Origin: Bacteroidales bacterium
GTDB taxonomy: Bacteria; Bacteroidota; Bacteroidia; Bacteroidales; UBA932
Direction of reading: 5' to 3'
NCBI GenBank assembly: GCA_016283985.1
Contig: JAEENZ010000124.1
Span: 1-27,818 of the forward strand
DNA: 27,818 nt
Below the pieces are notes generated by a model. The model worked only from the letters and a program-made list of their open reading frames with translations. It did not search any database and was not told the DNA's origin. Below are positions 1 to 8,964 of this stretch, in pieces. The position numbers and the translations under genes are program-made. Numbering within the stretch: the first letter of the stretch is position 1; each line of letters begins with the position of its first letter.

Positions 1-18
1 AGTATCCATATCACAAAA

Positions 19-1206
19 TTACTGACGTGAACGAAGCGGTGTGAGCGCCACCACCAGGCCGATCAGCGCCACGCCGGCTGCGGAGAGCAGCACATCGCCT
101 AAGCGAAGAACCACCGGATAGGCGTCCACCACGAAGTTGCCGGGCATCTTAACCAGCCCGAAATGCTGCTGAAGCAGCGCCAGGCCCACTCCGAGCACGA
201 CTCCGACAGCCATGCCCAGAAGGGAGATCAGCCATCCTTCCAGCACGAAGATCCTGCGTATAAGACGGTCGTCAGCTCCCATCGCGCGCAGCGTCTCCAT
301 ATCCTCCTTCTTCTCGATTATCAGCATCGAAAGGGAACCGAAGATGTTCAGCGCCACGATTATAACAATGAATATCAATATAAGGAAGATGGCGGCCTTC
401 TCGTAGCGCATCATCTTGTAGAGGGCCTCGTCCTGCATGTAGCGGTCCTGCACCGTAAAGGTCGGTCCCAGCTGCGAGCGCAGGGCCTTCTCGAAGCGCC
501 GCTGCTGCCTGGCCGTGAGGCCGTCCGCGAAGCGTATCTCCACGGCGGAAACCTCGCTGGAGTAGCCTGTAAGCGAGCGCATCACCCCTATGGGGATGAT
601 CATGGTGCCTTCCGCCCCGGCGTCCGAGGTGTGGGGGATGTCCATCACCTTCGAAGGATAGAGTTCGGCGGTATGCAGGGATGCGGCCGGGTTCGAGGGG
701 GAGATGTGCCCGGTGCGGTCCGGATACCAAACCTCCAACGGCGAAAGAAACTTGGGATTGATGCCCAGCTTCCAGGCGAGGTCGCTCCCGACGACGGCCA
801 GCCGGAGATCGCCCCTGCGCAGCTCCAGACCAGTTTCTTCGGCGTACACGTCATCCACGCCCTTGGCGTTCACGACGCTCTGCTTGCCCTCGTAGGAAAT
901 GAAGACCTTGTCGGCGATCACGCTCGAGAGGCTCGCGGCCTCCGGGGCATCGTAGAGCCAGTCGAACGCCGGCCCTTCTGGGATGAAGACCTTGCCCTCG
1001 GCGGGCACGATGCGCAGGTCCGCCTCCACGGCGGAGAGGTTCTTCTCGATGATGCCGTTGAACCCGTTGAACACCGACAGCACCAGGATGAGTGCGGCGG
1101 TACCCAGAGCCATGCCGGCTGCGCTGATGCCGGAGATGATGTTAATCACTCCGTGGGATTTCTTCGCGAAAAGATAGCGGCCGGCTATGTAGAGGGGCAG
1201 TCTCAC
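19..1206 (-). CDS. LolC/LolE-type ABC transporter permease (FtsX family)
   Basis: This 395-residue inner-membrane protein belongs to the FtsX/MacB-type permeases, and its N-terminus (YIAGRYLFAKK, then a small-residue-rich segment) is typical of LolC/LolE lipoprotein-releasing permeases. These act with a LolD ATPase to extract lipoproteins from the inner membrane. I see one membrane segment near residues 23-45, a large periplasmic domain, and three more segments near 270-295, 325-345 and 368-388, the standard FtsX layout. The start is GTG, and its first bases overlap the rbfA stop (GTGA), so translation is probably coupled. It is third in the tyrS-rbfA-permease operon. No LolD ATPase is visible in the window. 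The LolC/LolE role is inferred from topology and N-terminal motif. Confidence 0.88.
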   Translation of the reverse strand: MRLPLYIAGRYLFAKKSHGVINIISGISAAGMALGTAALILVLSVFNGFNGIIEKNLSAVEADLRIVPAEGKVFIPEGPAFDWLYDAPEAASLSSVIADKVFISYEGKQSVVNAKGVDDVYAEETGLELRRGDLRLAVVGSDLAWKLGINPKFLSPLEVWYPDRTGHISPSNPAASLHTAELYPSKVMDIPHTSDAGAEGTMIIPIGVMRSLTGYSSEVSAVEIRFADGLTARQQRRFEKALRSQLGPTFTVQDRYMQDEALYKMMRYEKAAIFLILIFIVIIVALNIFGSLSMLIIEKKEDMETLRAMGADDRLIRRIFVLEGWLISLLGMAVGVVLGVGLALLQQHFGLVKMPGNFVVDAYPVVLRLGDVLLSAAGVALIGLVVALTPLRSRQ

Positions 1207-1550
1207 TTCTTCAGGAGCTCGTCGATGTGCTCGGCGTAGTCGATGGAAGTGTCGAGATAGAAGGCCAGCTCGGGCACTATGCGGATCTGCTTGCCTATCT
1301 TGCGGCCAAGCTCTCCGCGAAGGGCCCGGTTCTGGTCCTGGAGAGAGAACATGACTTCCGCCTGCTTCTCGGAGGGGAAGATGCTCACGTATACCTTTGC
1401 GACCGAGAGGTCGGGGCTGATGCGCACCTCGCTCACGGTGACCATGGCTCCGCCGAAGGCGGCCATTCCCTTCCCGCGGATGATTTCCGCGAGATCTTTC
1501 TGTATTTCACGGGCAACTTTGAGCTGCCTTGTGGATGGAGCCTTTTCCAT
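1203..1550 (-). CDS. rbfA: Ribosome-binding factor A
   Basis: This 115-residue protein matches RbfA in length and sequence. It has a KH-like fold with the pattern 'VTVSEVRISPDLSVAKVYVS' and a C-terminal 'IDELLKK'. RbfA binds the free 30S subunit and assists late 16S rRNA maturation in the cytoplasm. Its start lies 3 bp after the tyrS stop, and its stop overlaps the GTG of the downstream permease, so the three genes form a compact operon read leftward. RbfA next to a LolC/LolE-type permease fits a common Bacteroidota arrangement. I am confident in the family; the position in the operon is seen directly. Confidence 0.93.
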   Translation of the reverse strand: MEKAPSTRQLKVAREIQKDLAEIIRGKGMAAFGGAMVTVSEVRISPDLSVAKVYVSIFPSEKQAEVMFSLQDQNRALRGELGRKIGKQIRIVPELAFYLDTSIDYAEHIDELLKK

Positions 1551-1553
1551 ATA

Positions 1554-2843
1554 TTATTTTACTATGATGATGTAATAATCTTTCTTGCCTTTCTGCGCGA
1601 GGATGTACTTGCCGTCGATGATGTCGGCCTCGGTGATCTGCCCGGCAGGGTCGGTGAACTTGTCCTTATTGATGCTGACGCCGTTCCCTTGGATCATCTT
1701 GCGGGCTTCGCCCTTGGACGGGAACACGGCTGTTTCCACCGCCAGGAAGTCCTGTACGGGGCAGGGGAGCTTGTCCTTTGAGATCTCGAAGGTGGGTACG
1801 CCGTCGAACACTGCGAGGAAGGTGCGCTCGTCGAGCTTGCGCAGGTCTTCCGAGGTGCTCTTGCCGAAGAGCATCTGCGAAGCCGCCACGGCGTTCTCGT
1901 ATTCCTTCTCGCCGTGCACCATTATGGTAACCTCCTTTGCCAGAAGCTTCTGGAGGGTCCTGCGGCCGGGATCCGCCCTGTGCTCCTCGATAGCCGCCTC
2001 GATGACCGGGCGCTCGAGCATCGTGAAGATCTTGATGTAGCGCTCGGCATCATCGTCGCTCACGTTCAGCCAGAACTGGTAGAACTGATAGGGTGAAGTG
2101 CGCTCCGGATCGAGCCACACGTTGCCCTTCTCCGTCTTGCCGAACTTGCCGCCGTCGGCCTTGGTGATGAGGGGGCAGGTGAGGGCGTAGGATTCCTTGC
2201 CGAGCACGCGGCGGATGAGCTCCGTGCCGGTGGTGATGTTGCCCCACTGGTCGGCGCCTCCGAGCTGCATGCGCACGTTACGGTGCTGGTAGAGATAGAG
2301 GAAATCGTATCCCTGGAGCAGTTGGTAGGTGAATTCGGTGAAGGACATGCCCTCGCTGGAGTTGCGCTCGAGGCGCTTCTTCACGGAATCCTTGCTCATC
2401 ATGTAGTTGACGGTGATGAGCTTGCCTATGTCGCGGGTGAAGTTGATGAAAGTGTAGTCCTTCATCCAGTCGTAATTGTTCACCAGTTCCGCCTTGTTGG
2501 GCGCATCGGAGTCGAAGTCGAGGAACTTGCCGAGCTGGGCCTTGATGCAAGCCACGTTGTGGGCCAGGGTGGCCTCGTCCAGCAGATTGCGCTCAGCGCT
2601 CTTCATGGACGGGTCGCCTATCATGCCGGTAGCTCCGCCCACCAAGGCGAAAGGCTTGTTGCCGCATGCCTGGAAGTGCTTGAGTATCATTATGCTGACG
2701 AGATGCCCGATGTGCAGGGAATCACCCGTGGGGTCGATTCCGACGTATGCCGACATGGGTCCTTTTGCCAGTTCTTCTTCGGTTCCGGGGGTGATGTCGT
2801 GTATCATCCCGCGCCATTTCAGTTCTTCTACGAAATTCTTCAT
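1554..2843 (-). CDS. tyrS: Tyrosyl-tRNA synthetase
   Basis: This 429-residue class I aminoacyl-tRNA synthetase charges tRNA-Tyr with tyrosine in the cytoplasm. The HIGH motif is at residues 44-47 (LHIGHLVS), and the KMSKS-equivalent is KFGKT at 233-237, the form usual in bacterial TyrRS. A C-terminal S4-like RNA-binding domain covers roughly residues 355-429. The length is normal for the family. It leads the operon tyrS-rbfA-permease and is divergent from tpiA, with 70 bp between the start codons. A possible promoter reading leftward there is TTG-N20-CAAATTTG. Confidence 0.96.
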   Translation of the reverse strand: MKNFVEELKWRGMIHDITPGTEEELAKGPMSAYVGIDPTGDSLHIGHLVSIMILKHFQACGNKPFALVGGATGMIGDPSMKSAERNLLDEATLAHNVACIKAQLGKFLDFDSDAPNKAELVNNYDWMKDYTFINFTRDIGKLITVNYMMSKDSVKKRLERNSSEGMSFTEFTYQLLQGYDFLYLYQHRNVRMQLGGADQWGNITTGTELIRRVLGKESYALTCPLITKADGGKFGKTEKGNVWLDPERTSPYQFYQFWLNVSDDDAERYIKIFTMLERPVIEAAIEEHRADPGRRTLQKLLAKEVTIMVHGEKEYENAVAASQMLFGKSTSEDLRKLDERTFLAVFDGVPTFEISKDKLPCPVQDFLAVETAVFPSKGEARKMIQGNGVSINKDKFTDPAGQITEADIIDGKYILAQKGKKDYYIIIVK

Positions 2844-2863
2844 CGAATCATTATCTAATAACT

Positions 2864-2891
2864 TACAAATTTGGCTATTTATTGCTAAATT
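2864..2891 (-). promoter_or_regulatory. Possible tyrS promoter
   Basis: On the minus strand there is a TTG at 2891-2889, then exactly 20 nt, then CAAATTTG ending near 2861-2868. This differs by one base from the Bacteroidota -7 consensus TAnnTTTG. The 20-nt spacing equals that of the clearer promoters in this window (rplY, rsmI, mntA). The expected transcript would have a leader of under 25 nt before the tyrS ATG. Confidence 0.35.
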
Positions 2892-2893
2892 TG
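2886..2893 (+). promoter_or_regulatory. -7 box of the tpiA promoter
   Basis: TAAATTTG fits the Bacteroidota -7 consensus TAnnTTTG and lies 20 bp before the tpiA ATG, which predicts a short leader of about 15 nt. No TTG is present at the expected -33 position. It lies inside the tyrS-tpiA divergent region and overlaps the candidate tyrS promoter on the other strand. Confidence 0.5.
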
Positions 2894-2913
2894 CAATTCA
2901 AACATCTAAGATT

Positions 2914-3669
2914 ATGAGAAAAAATATTGTTGCAGGAAACTGGAAAATGAACACCACGGTTCCTGAGGGCGTACAGCTCGCAAAAGAAGTTGTCGAAAAA
3001 TCCAAGGAAGTCCCCGCGGAAGTCGGCCTCATCGTGGCCACTCCCTTCACCCACCTCTGCCCCGTCGCGGAAGTAGTAAAGGGTACCCGCGTGGAGCTTT
3101 CCGCACAGAACTGCGCAGACAGGGAGAAGGGCGCCTACACCGGTGAGGTTTCCGTCGGCATGATCAAGTCCACCGGAGCCGGCTGGACCATCCTCGGACA
3201 CTCCGAGCGCCGTCAGTATTACGGCGAGACCGATGCCAAGCTCGTCGACAAGGTGCAGCTCGCACTTGCGTCAGGCCTTAAGGTCATCCTCTGCGTCGGC
3301 GAGAATCTTGACGAGCGCGAGGCCGGAAAGCACTTCGACGTGGTGAAGACCCAGACCGAGAACGTTCTCTTCAACTTCACTGCTGAAGATATGAAGAGTA
3401 TCGTGATCGCATATGAGCCCGTCTGGGCGATCGGCACCGGAAAGACTGCGACCGCAGACCAGGCCCAGGAAATCCACGCCTGCATCCGCAAGGTCCTTGC
3501 CGGCAAGTTCGGCGCCAAGGTTGCAGACGACACCACCATCCTCTACGGTGGCAGCTGCAAGCCTTCAAATGCAAAGGAACTCTTCGCCCAGCCCGATATC
3601 GACGGTGGGCTGATCGGAGGTGCGGCTCTTAAAGCCGAAGATTTTATCGGAATCGCCCTTTCCTTCTAA
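2914..3669 (+). CDS. tpiA: Triosephosphate isomerase
   Basis: This 251-residue cytoplasmic glycolytic enzyme interconverts dihydroxyacetone phosphate and glyceraldehyde 3-phosphate. The catalytic residues are visible: Lys11 in NWKMN, His96 in GHSERR and Glu168 in [11 protein letters not shown]. The phosphate-binding GG motifs near the C-terminus ([14 protein letters not shown]) are present. The reading frame stays open far upstream, but family homology begins at [13 protein letters not shown], so the ATG at 2914 is the start. It is transcribed alone and converges on the ABC exporter gene; the two stop codons overlap within the bases CTAA. Confidence 0.97.
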   Translation: MRKNIVAGNWKMNTTVPEGVQLAKEVVEKSKEVPAEVGLIVATPFTHLCPVAEVVKGTRVELSAQNCADREKGAYTGEVSVGMIKSTGAGWTILGHSERRQYYGETDAKLVDKVQLALASGLKVILCVGENLDEREAGKHFDVVKTQTENVLFNFTAEDMKSIVIAYEPVWAIGTGKTATADQAQEIHACIRKVLAGKFGAKVADDTTILYGGSCKPSNAKELFAQPDIDGGLIGGAALKAEDFIGIALSF

Positions 3670-5294
3670 TCAGGATTGACTTCCACCACTGCATCCGCAT
3701 ACTTCATTGCGGCCTGGCGGTGAGAGATGAAGATGATGGTCTTACGACCGTGATAGCTGTTGCAGAGATTCTGCAGCAGCTTTTCTTCTGTGCCGTCGTC
3801 GAGGGCGGAAGTAGCCTCGTCCATGATCAGCACGCCGCCGGGGCGCAGCAGGCCGCGGGCGATGGCGATGCGCTGGCACTGGCCTTCGCTGAGGCCGCTG
3901 CCTACTTCTCCGCAAGGGGTGTCGAGTCCCTTAGGCAGTTCGAACACGAATCCGGCCATCGCGGTCTCCAGGGCTTCGCGCATCTGCTCTTCGGTGGCTT
4001 TGGGGGCCGCCAGCTGAAGGTTCGTGCGTATGGTGCCGCTGAGCAGCGAATTCCCCTGAGGGATGTACATGAAGTTGCCCCGAAGCGCCGCCCCGGCATT
4101 CTTTCCTCCGATCAGGATGGTTCCGGCCGAAGGTTTCAGAAGGCCCAGGATAAGGCGGATGAGCGTACTCTTTCCGGATCCCGTAGGTCCGGCCACGACG
4201 GTGAACGACCCTGCGGTGAACTCGCAGGAGAAATCATTCAGCACGGTCTCGCTGGAATCAGGATATGAATAGCTGACATGGGACACTTCCACCTCGGGTG
4301 CGCCCTTCAGCATTATCGCCTTGGCGGATGGTTCTTTCTCGAGTTCCAGCAGTTCCATTATGCGCTCCACGGAAGTCAGTGCGAGGATGAACGCAGGCAC
4401 CTGGCGGCCGAACTCTGCGATAGGCCTCTGCACCTGTCCGACAAGTTGCAGGAAGGCGGTCATCATACCGTAGGTGACCGTCCCGTGGATGATTCCGACG
4501 ACGCCCCAGATGAAGGCGGCGGCATGCCCGGCCTGGAATCCAAGGAACATCAACCCGCGGGCTACAGCGTTGTAGTTCAGTCGCTTGCGCGTGTTGTCCT
4601 CGATATCGTCCTGCATCCATCCGAACTTCCCGAGCACCCGCTCGAGGTTGGTCAGCGTCAGCACCAGGACCCTGTGCTGAAGGCTCTCCTGCATGTGCTG
4701 CTGGAGTTCGCTCTCGCGGGCACGGATGCGGGCCATCAGCTTACGCAGCTGGCGGAAGAACATCTTGGAGCCGAAAACGGCGGAAAACATGAGTATGAGC
4801 AGCACCCACAGCAGGTTGGGGGCCAGATAAAGCAGATAGACGGAGGCGGCGATGAGCTGGAAGAAGGTGATCAGCATGCCTGGGATGCGGCTGACGAGCA
4901 GCTCGGCCACCACGCGGATATCCTCCTCCAGACGGTTGACAGTGTCGCCGGACAGGAATCGCTCGCGGCCGTCCCAGCGGCTGCGCATCACGTGTGCGAA
5001 GGTGTCGAGACGCAGGCGGTTGCGGGCCTTGACCTCACAGTAGCCGTCCCACCAGTTGGCCAGCACGATGACTCCCAGCTGGAAGAGAAGCACGCATACG
5101 AAGATGATGATGCCGTCCCTGAGGGGATCGTCGCTGACCTTTGTGGCAATGTCCACCAGATGCTTGCTCGCCCAGACGAAAGCCAGGGAAGCACCGATGC
5201 GGGCTATGCCGATGAGCACGCTGACGAGCATCCGCCACCTCACCGGTGCGGACATCCCGTACAGGGCCTTCATGCAACTTCGGAAGCTTTTCAT
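3666..5294 (-). CDS. ABC exporter, fused membrane and ATPase domains
   Basis: This 542-residue half-transporter has about six membrane segments in residues 20-300 and an ATPase domain from about 335. Walker A is GPTGSGKST (369-377), the Q-loop is near IPQG (411-414), the signature is LSEGQ (468-472), Walker B is [12 protein letters not shown] (488-499) and the H-loop His is 525. No N-terminal C39 peptidase domain is present, so any leader removal must be done by another protein. It is the last gene of a six-gene operon with a PqqD-like protein, an S24/S26 peptidase, an HprK-like protein, a lipoprotein and an M6 peptidase. Its ATG overlaps the PqqD stop (ATGA). Peptide export is inferred from this context; the substrate is unknown. 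Confidence 0.9.
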   Translation of the reverse strand: MKSFRSCMKALYGMSAPVRWRMLVSVLIGIARIGASLAFVWASKHLVDIATKVSDDPLRDGIIIFVCVLLFQLGVIVLANWWDGYCEVKARNRLRLDTFAHVMRSRWDGRERFLSGDTVNRLEEDIRVVAELLVSRIPGMLITFFQLIAASVYLLYLAPNLLWVLLILMFSAVFGSKMFFRQLRKLMARIRARESELQQHMQESLQHRVLVLTLTNLERVLGKFGWMQDDIEDNTRKRLNYNAVARGLMFLGFQAGHAAAFIWGVVGIIHGTVTYGMMTAFLQLVGQVQRPIAEFGRQVPAFILALTSVERIMELLELEKEPSAKAIMLKGAPEVEVSHVSYSYPDSSETVLNDFSCEFTAGSFTVVAGPTGSGKSTLIRLILGLLKPSAGTILIGGKNAGAALRGNFMYIPQGNSLLSGTIRTNLQLAAPKATEEQMREALETAMAGFVFELPKGLDTPCGEVGSGLSEGQCQRIAIARGLLRPGGVLIMDEATSALDDGTEEKLLQNLCNSYHGRKTIIFISHRQAAMKYADAVVEVNPD

Positions 5295-5560
5295 TCTTCT
5301 ACGATGCCTTCTTTGATCCAGGTTTCGACCAGCTTGTCTACATCTTCTGATGCCCGGTCTTTCTCCACCTCATAGTTGTCGAGGAGCAACTGCACCAGGT
5401 CTTCCTTAGTGAAAACCTTGCCGGTAACCTCTTTCCAGAGGAAGGCAGCCGTCTCGTTGAGGGTGATGAGTTTGTTGAAATTTACCTGGGAAAGGCCTTC
5501 GCCTACCACGATATTCTCTCCGAGCATGGTGCGGAGGGTGAATCCGTCTTTGATCTTCAT
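5291..5560 (-). CDS. PqqD-like peptide-binding protein
   Basis: This 89-residue protein has the PqqD/RRE-like fold signature, with 'LNETAAFLWKEVTG' around residues 34-47 and a C-terminal helix ([16 protein letters not shown]). PqqD-family proteins bind leader peptides of ribosomally made, modified peptides and present them to partner enzymes. The frame extends 20 codons upstream, but the ATG at 5560 overlaps the TGA of the S24/S26 peptidase gene (ATGA), matching the style of this operon, so I chose that start. Its own stop overlaps the exporter start. No PQQ biosynthesis gene is nearby, so a role in PQQ synthesis is unlikely. The peptide it would bind is not visible. Confidence 0.82.
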   Translation of the reverse strand: MKIKDGFTLRTMLGENIVVGEGLSQVNFNKLITLNETAAFLWKEVTGKVFTKEDLVQLLLDNYEVEKDRASEDVDKLVETWIKEGIVEE

Positions 5561-5982
5561 AATGCGATTCGTCTGTATATTCCTAATATATATCTTCTGA
5601 AGGGTTTGAGGACGCGCCACAGGCGGGCTTTGCCCGGGATGACCGTCCGTTTCTTCTTTACTATGGCGACCACCGTGCCCATCACGTCTTCCGGCTTGCA
5701 GGACTCCGTGCCGGCGACGTTGCCGTCCCCCATCAGTGTAAGGCCGTTCCCGTCGACCTTTATAACGCGATGAAGCACGTAACGCGGTCCGGCAAGGCGC
5801 ACCAGCACGATGTCCCCGACCTCCACGGACGGTTTCTTCTGCAGGCGCACGCTGTCCTTTCCGCCCTTGATGAACGGGAGCATGCTGTTGCCGAGGGGCG
5901 TGAAATTCACTTCGCGTCCTTCTTCCATCAGCTTTGCCGCCTCTTCCAGCAGCAGTTCATTTGAAACTATGCGCTTATCCAT
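5557..5982 (-). CDS. S24/S26-type serine peptidase without membrane anchor
   Basis: This 141-residue protein resembles the signal-peptidase/LexA-type fold. The nucleophile motif is GNSMLPF (Ser33, Met34), followed by YVLHRV (His71) and LMGDGN (Gly85-Asp86). The His in place of the bacterial general-base Lys resembles ER/SipW-type signal peptidases with a Ser-His dyad. No hydrophobic segment long enough for a membrane anchor is visible, so it may act in the cytoplasm or at the inner face of the membrane. Its start overlaps the HprK-like gene by 8 bp, and its stop overlaps the PqqD start. Leader processing of a peptide substrate is inferred from context. Confidence 0.82.
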   Translation of the reverse strand: MDKRIVSNELLLEEAAKLMEEGREVNFTPLGNSMLPFIKGGKDSVRLQKKPSVEVGDIVLVRLAGPRYVLHRVIKVDGNGLTLMGDGNVAGTESCKPEDVMGTVVAIVKKKRTVIPGKARLWRVLKPFRRYILGIYRRIAL

Positions 5983-6847
5983 TTACAGTGCCGTGGCAAA
6001 GTTCTGCGGCTTCTTTGTCGGGAAGGCATTCCAGCTGGTAGCATGGGACCTTTCCCACTATTCCTTCGATTGTGCTATGCCAGCCGTCTGCAAGTTCCCT
6101 GAACGGACGGAAGGCGGAGGATGAGGACATCAGCGTGGCATAGGCCTGAATGCCGCCCAGGCGCTCTATCTTGTTGAAAGGCGCCTGCTTGAGGCTGACG
6201 ATGGCTCCCGCGGGAGCGTCTTTCGCCTTGTAGCAGGGTGTCTTTCCGCTCCATGGCGAACCGAATACGCGGACTGAACCGTCCGGCATCAGCCTGAGTA
6301 TGGGGTTGTCGTCGTTGAGGAGTTCGGTGCCGGGGATGTGTTTCAGCCAGAGGCTGCTGTGCGTGCTCTTGCCGGTGCCGCTCTTTCCGAGGAACATATA
6401 TCCCTTCCCGGCGTTCATCACGACGGATGAATGCATCTCCAGAGCGCCCCTCCTTGCCGTGGAGAAGGCGAAAATGAGCATCATGGCATTGTTGAGGGCG
6501 AAACTTTTCTCGCGCTCGTCGAGGAACTGCAGCCTGACCTCGGAGAAATCATCTTTCATCCACATGACCGATGCCTCGGGCAGGTTGGGGAGAGGTTTTA
6601 CGCGCACGATCCATCCTCCCTCCGACTCGAACAAGGCAATCTCCGGAAAACCGGGACCGTCGTCCGTGCGGAAAATGGGTTTTGCGGGGAGGCCTTCTAG
6701 GCTGTCCGTTACGGTGAGACGGAAAATCTCCTCTCCGTCACCCTCCCGGCATTCGAAAGGTCTCAGGTTCGACATCCCGAGCAAAACCATCTCCGGCACG
6801 TCGATGCCGAACACGAACCCTGCAACTTTATAGTATTTCGTTGTCAT
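5975..6847 (-). CDS. HPr-kinase-like P-loop protein
   Basis: This 290-residue protein has an HPr-kinase/PEP-carboxykinase-like C-terminal half, with Walker A GKSGTGKS (154-161), a conserved His139 in EMHSSVV just upstream, and acidic residues in LNDDNP (about 177-182). The N-terminal 120 residues are unlike classical HprK. Such proteins occur in peptide-modification clusters, and in some lasso-peptide loci a related kinase phosphorylates the peptide (family knowledge). ATG 6847 was preferred to an upstream in-frame ATG at 6877 because it lies just past the stop of the previous gene. The gene overlaps the peptidase gene by 8 bp. No HPr protein or PTS gene is nearby, so carbon-catabolite control is unlikely. 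Confidence 0.78.
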   Translation of the reverse strand: MTTKYYKVAGFVFGIDVPEMVLLGMSNLRPFECREGDGEEIFRLTVTDSLEGLPAKPIFRTDDGPGFPEIALFESEGGWIVRVKPLPNLPEASVMWMKDDFSEVRLQFLDEREKSFALNNAMMLIFAFSTARRGALEMHSSVVMNAGKGYMFLGKSGTGKSTHSSLWLKHIPGTELLNDDNPILRLMPDGSVRVFGSPWSGKTPCYKAKDAPAGAIVSLKQAPFNKIERLGGIQAYATLMSSSSAFRPFRELADGWHSTIEGIVGKVPCYQLECLPDKEAAELCHGTVNG

Positions 6848-6848
6848 A

Positions 6849-7253
6849 TCAATACAGCGCTTGCACCACCACCGCAATACGGCTGTCCGGTGACCATAGC
6901 CAAATCTTGTTATATTCTATCTTTACGACTTCAAATATAGTCTTTTTACCGTGAAGATCGTCACCCGTGGTCCATGAAGCCGTGCCGTTGATCTTCTGGC
7001 CGAGGCCGGACGGCATAGCATCCAGCTGGATGGCGAAGAAATCGGACATGTTGTCCGTATGGACACGGAACTCGCATTTTTCCCGGTTGAAGCCTGTCTG
7101 GCAGTTGAGGGGATCGTAACGGAAGACAGTGTATCCTTTGATCTCCATGCGGAGCTGGTCGTTCATCTTGAAATCTTCCGACAGATCGGCCTCCTTGCAT
7201 CCCGCGAACAGGAATGCAAGAGGCAGGAAGAATATGAGCGCCCATCTTCTCAT
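6849..7253 (-). CDS. Small lipoprotein of unknown function
   Basis: This 134-residue protein has a lipoprotein signal: MRRW, a hydrophobic stretch, and the lipobox FAGC with Cys19. The mature part contains two closely spaced cysteines (NCQTGFNREKC), possibly a disulfide, and otherwise looks like a compact beta-rich domain. I do not recognise a family. The ATG at 7253 overlaps the TGA of the M6 peptidase gene (ATGA), which settles the start over an in-frame upstream ATG at 7343. It is the second gene in the operon, directly between the secreted peptidase and the HprK-like gene. It could be an accessory or protective partner of the M6 peptidase, but nothing in the sequence proves this. Confidence 0.75.
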   Translation of the reverse strand: MRRWALIFFLPLAFLFAGCKEADLSEDFKMNDQLRMEIKGYTVFRYDPLNCQTGFNREKCEFRVHTDNMSDFFAIQLDAMPSGLGQKINGTASWTTGDDLHGKKTIFEVVKIEYNKIWLWSPDSRIAVVVQALY

Positions 7254-8959
7254 TTTACACTTATCTCCTTGGTTATGACGTCTTTGCTGCCGTCCGTGTT
7301 GGTAATCTCCGCCTTCAGCGTTCCGTCTCCCGGAATCTTCCACAGACCATCCGGGCCGGTGGCTACGGGCGTTCCGTTGAAAGTCCAGGAAACCTCTTCA
7401 TCCACACTGTTGTAAACCACCAGCGGTATCGCTGAGCCGGCGGGGAAACTTCCGTCCCTGTTCCTGATGCAATCTCCCAGATAGATGAAGGGGAAGAGGT
7501 CCTTCCTGTAGTTCCTGGTGGTGAAACTGCCGCTGGTGTAATAACCGGTCCCGTCCGGATAATAGACGAGGGCCTTGTAATTATAGGTGGTACGCGGGCT
7601 GAGCCCTTCGATGGTATAGCTGTAGGTCCCGTCGGCCAACAGTATTCCGTCTTCCCTGTGTGCCTGGCCGTTCCGGACGGACCATTCGAACTTGCAGCTG
7701 TCCACCGGTCCGAGATCTTCGGCTACGGTCCAGTTCAGGGTGGCGCTCGTCTGGTATACCATCTTCTTCAGGATGCGGACGGGTTCAAGTGCCTTGAAGG
7801 TGACGTTGCCGTCCGCTTCTTTGCGTATGTCCGTGAGAGCCAGCCTGCCGGGGCTGAAGACGGTGCGGTTTTCCTTCGGCCAGAAGGCGGCCGAGCTGTC
7901 CAGGGTATCGATCTTTGCCGGGATGAGTTCCGCGCAGGGGAATTCCGGATTGCAGTTTACCTGATTGTGCCGCCATCTCTCCAAAGCGGTGAGCGTCCTT
8001 TGGAAATAGCTGGAGTAGCCTGCCTCCGTTTCCGACTTGTTCACTTTGTAGATCAGCATGCCGCTGCCCCCGATGTGGGCGTCGTAACCCTCTGCAATGC
8101 GGTTTTCGATCAGGTAGTACCTGTCATCGACCTGGGTGGGGAGCTTGAAATAGCGGCCGTTGAGATGTATGGGTTCGAGGGTATATACTCCTCCCGAATC
8201 CAGAAGTTCGCAGCGCCCGGTGCCCAGGATCTCGCGTTCTATGGCATTCAGGTTGGGGGGAGTGTTTCCGGAGTCATTGTCGAGCCCATGGTCCATGAGG
8301 CTGGTGATTCCGAGCCCGGGGCAGACTCCTCCGCTGGCTTCCTCGTCGGTGTCGTACATGTCCTTCAGTCCGAGGATGTGCCCGAATTCATGGGCGAGCA
8401 TGCCGATGCCCGCCGTCTTTCCTTCGGCGTTCAACTCGGGTGCGATGGCAAATCCATACAGGCGGAAACGCATGGAATAGGGGATGTCCTTGCTTTCCAG
8501 TTCTATATACTGGGGCCAGAACTGGTTTTCTCCTCCGCCGGAGGATTCGGGAATGCCGGGGGTGATGAGGATGATGTCGTTGACGAATCCGTCTTTGTCG
8601 TTGTCGTAGACGGAGAAATCCATCTGGTCGTAAAGGGTCTTGTAAACCGACAGGGCCATCTTATAGGCCAGGGCATCCCTGCGGAACGACTGATTTCCCC
8701 CGAAAGTGGCGTAAGAACCGCTTACGGGCACCTCCCTGGAAACGTCGAAAACGAAATTGATACTGTCCCGGAACTGGGTATTGTAGTACCTGGAGAGTTC
8801 CGAAGCAAGGCTGTCGAGCGTCTGGGCGCTGGTGGAAATCTGCAGGTCGTTGAATTTTACGGGGACGATAAGTGCCTTGTGCTCTACCTGTGCATATGCG
8901 TCCGGCTCTCCGGCAAGCGGGAGCAGGATGGCGGCAAGTATGGCCAGTACACGTTTCAT
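7250..8959 (-). CDS. Secreted M6-family metallopeptidase
   Basis: This 569-residue protein starts with a Sec signal peptide likely cut after AYA (residue 23). The zinc site is HEFGH (190-194) with Asp200 following (HILGLKDMYD), as in the M6/immune-inhibitor-A family. A calcium-type loop, YDNDKDGF, lies at 118-125. After the peptidase domain come a fibronectin type III-like domain and an Ig/PKD-like segment ending in ITKEISVK; no sorting domain is visible. The -7 promoter box ends on the first base of an in-frame ATG at 8965, so the ATG at 8959 is the more likely start and the message would be nearly leaderless. It is the first gene of the six-gene operon. It may mature a peptide exported by the same operon, or be an independent secreted protease. 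Confidence 0.88.
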   Translation of the reverse strand: MKRVLAILAAILLPLAGEPDAYAQVEHKALIVPVKFNDLQISTSAQTLDSLASELSRYYNTQFRDSINFVFDVSREVPVSGSYATFGGNQSFRRDALAYKMALSVYKTLYDQMDFSVYDNDKDGFVNDIILITPGIPESSGGGENQFWPQYIELESKDIPYSMRFRLYGFAIAPELNAEGKTAGIGMLAHEFGHILGLKDMYDTDEEASGGVCPGLGITSLMDHGLDNDSGNTPPNLNAIEREILGTGRCELLDSGGVYTLEPIHLNGRYFKLPTQVDDRYYLIENRIAEGYDAHIGGSGMLIYKVNKSETEAGYSSYFQRTLTALERWRHNQVNCNPEFPCAELIPAKIDTLDSSAAFWPKENRTVFSPGRLALTDIRKEADGNVTFKALEPVRILKKMVYQTSATLNWTVAEDLGPVDSCKFEWSVRNGQAHREDGILLADGTYSYTIEGLSPRTTYNYKALVYYPDGTGYYTSGSFTTRNYRKDLFPFIYLGDCIRNRDGSFPAGSAIPLVVYNSVDEEVSWTFNGTPVATGPDGLWKIPGDGTLKAEITNTDGSKDVITKEISVK

Positions 8960-8964
8960 CGCCA

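Noticed and set aside
163..1239. Plus-strand frame of 358 codons opposite the LolC/LolE-type gene
   Set aside because: Low-complexity His- and Asp-rich translation with no family similarity; shadow of the real gene.
5291..5560. PQQ cofactor biosynthesis
   Set aside because: Only a PqqD-like protein is present; there is no PqqA, PqqB, PqqC or PqqE, and the neighbours point to another peptide system.
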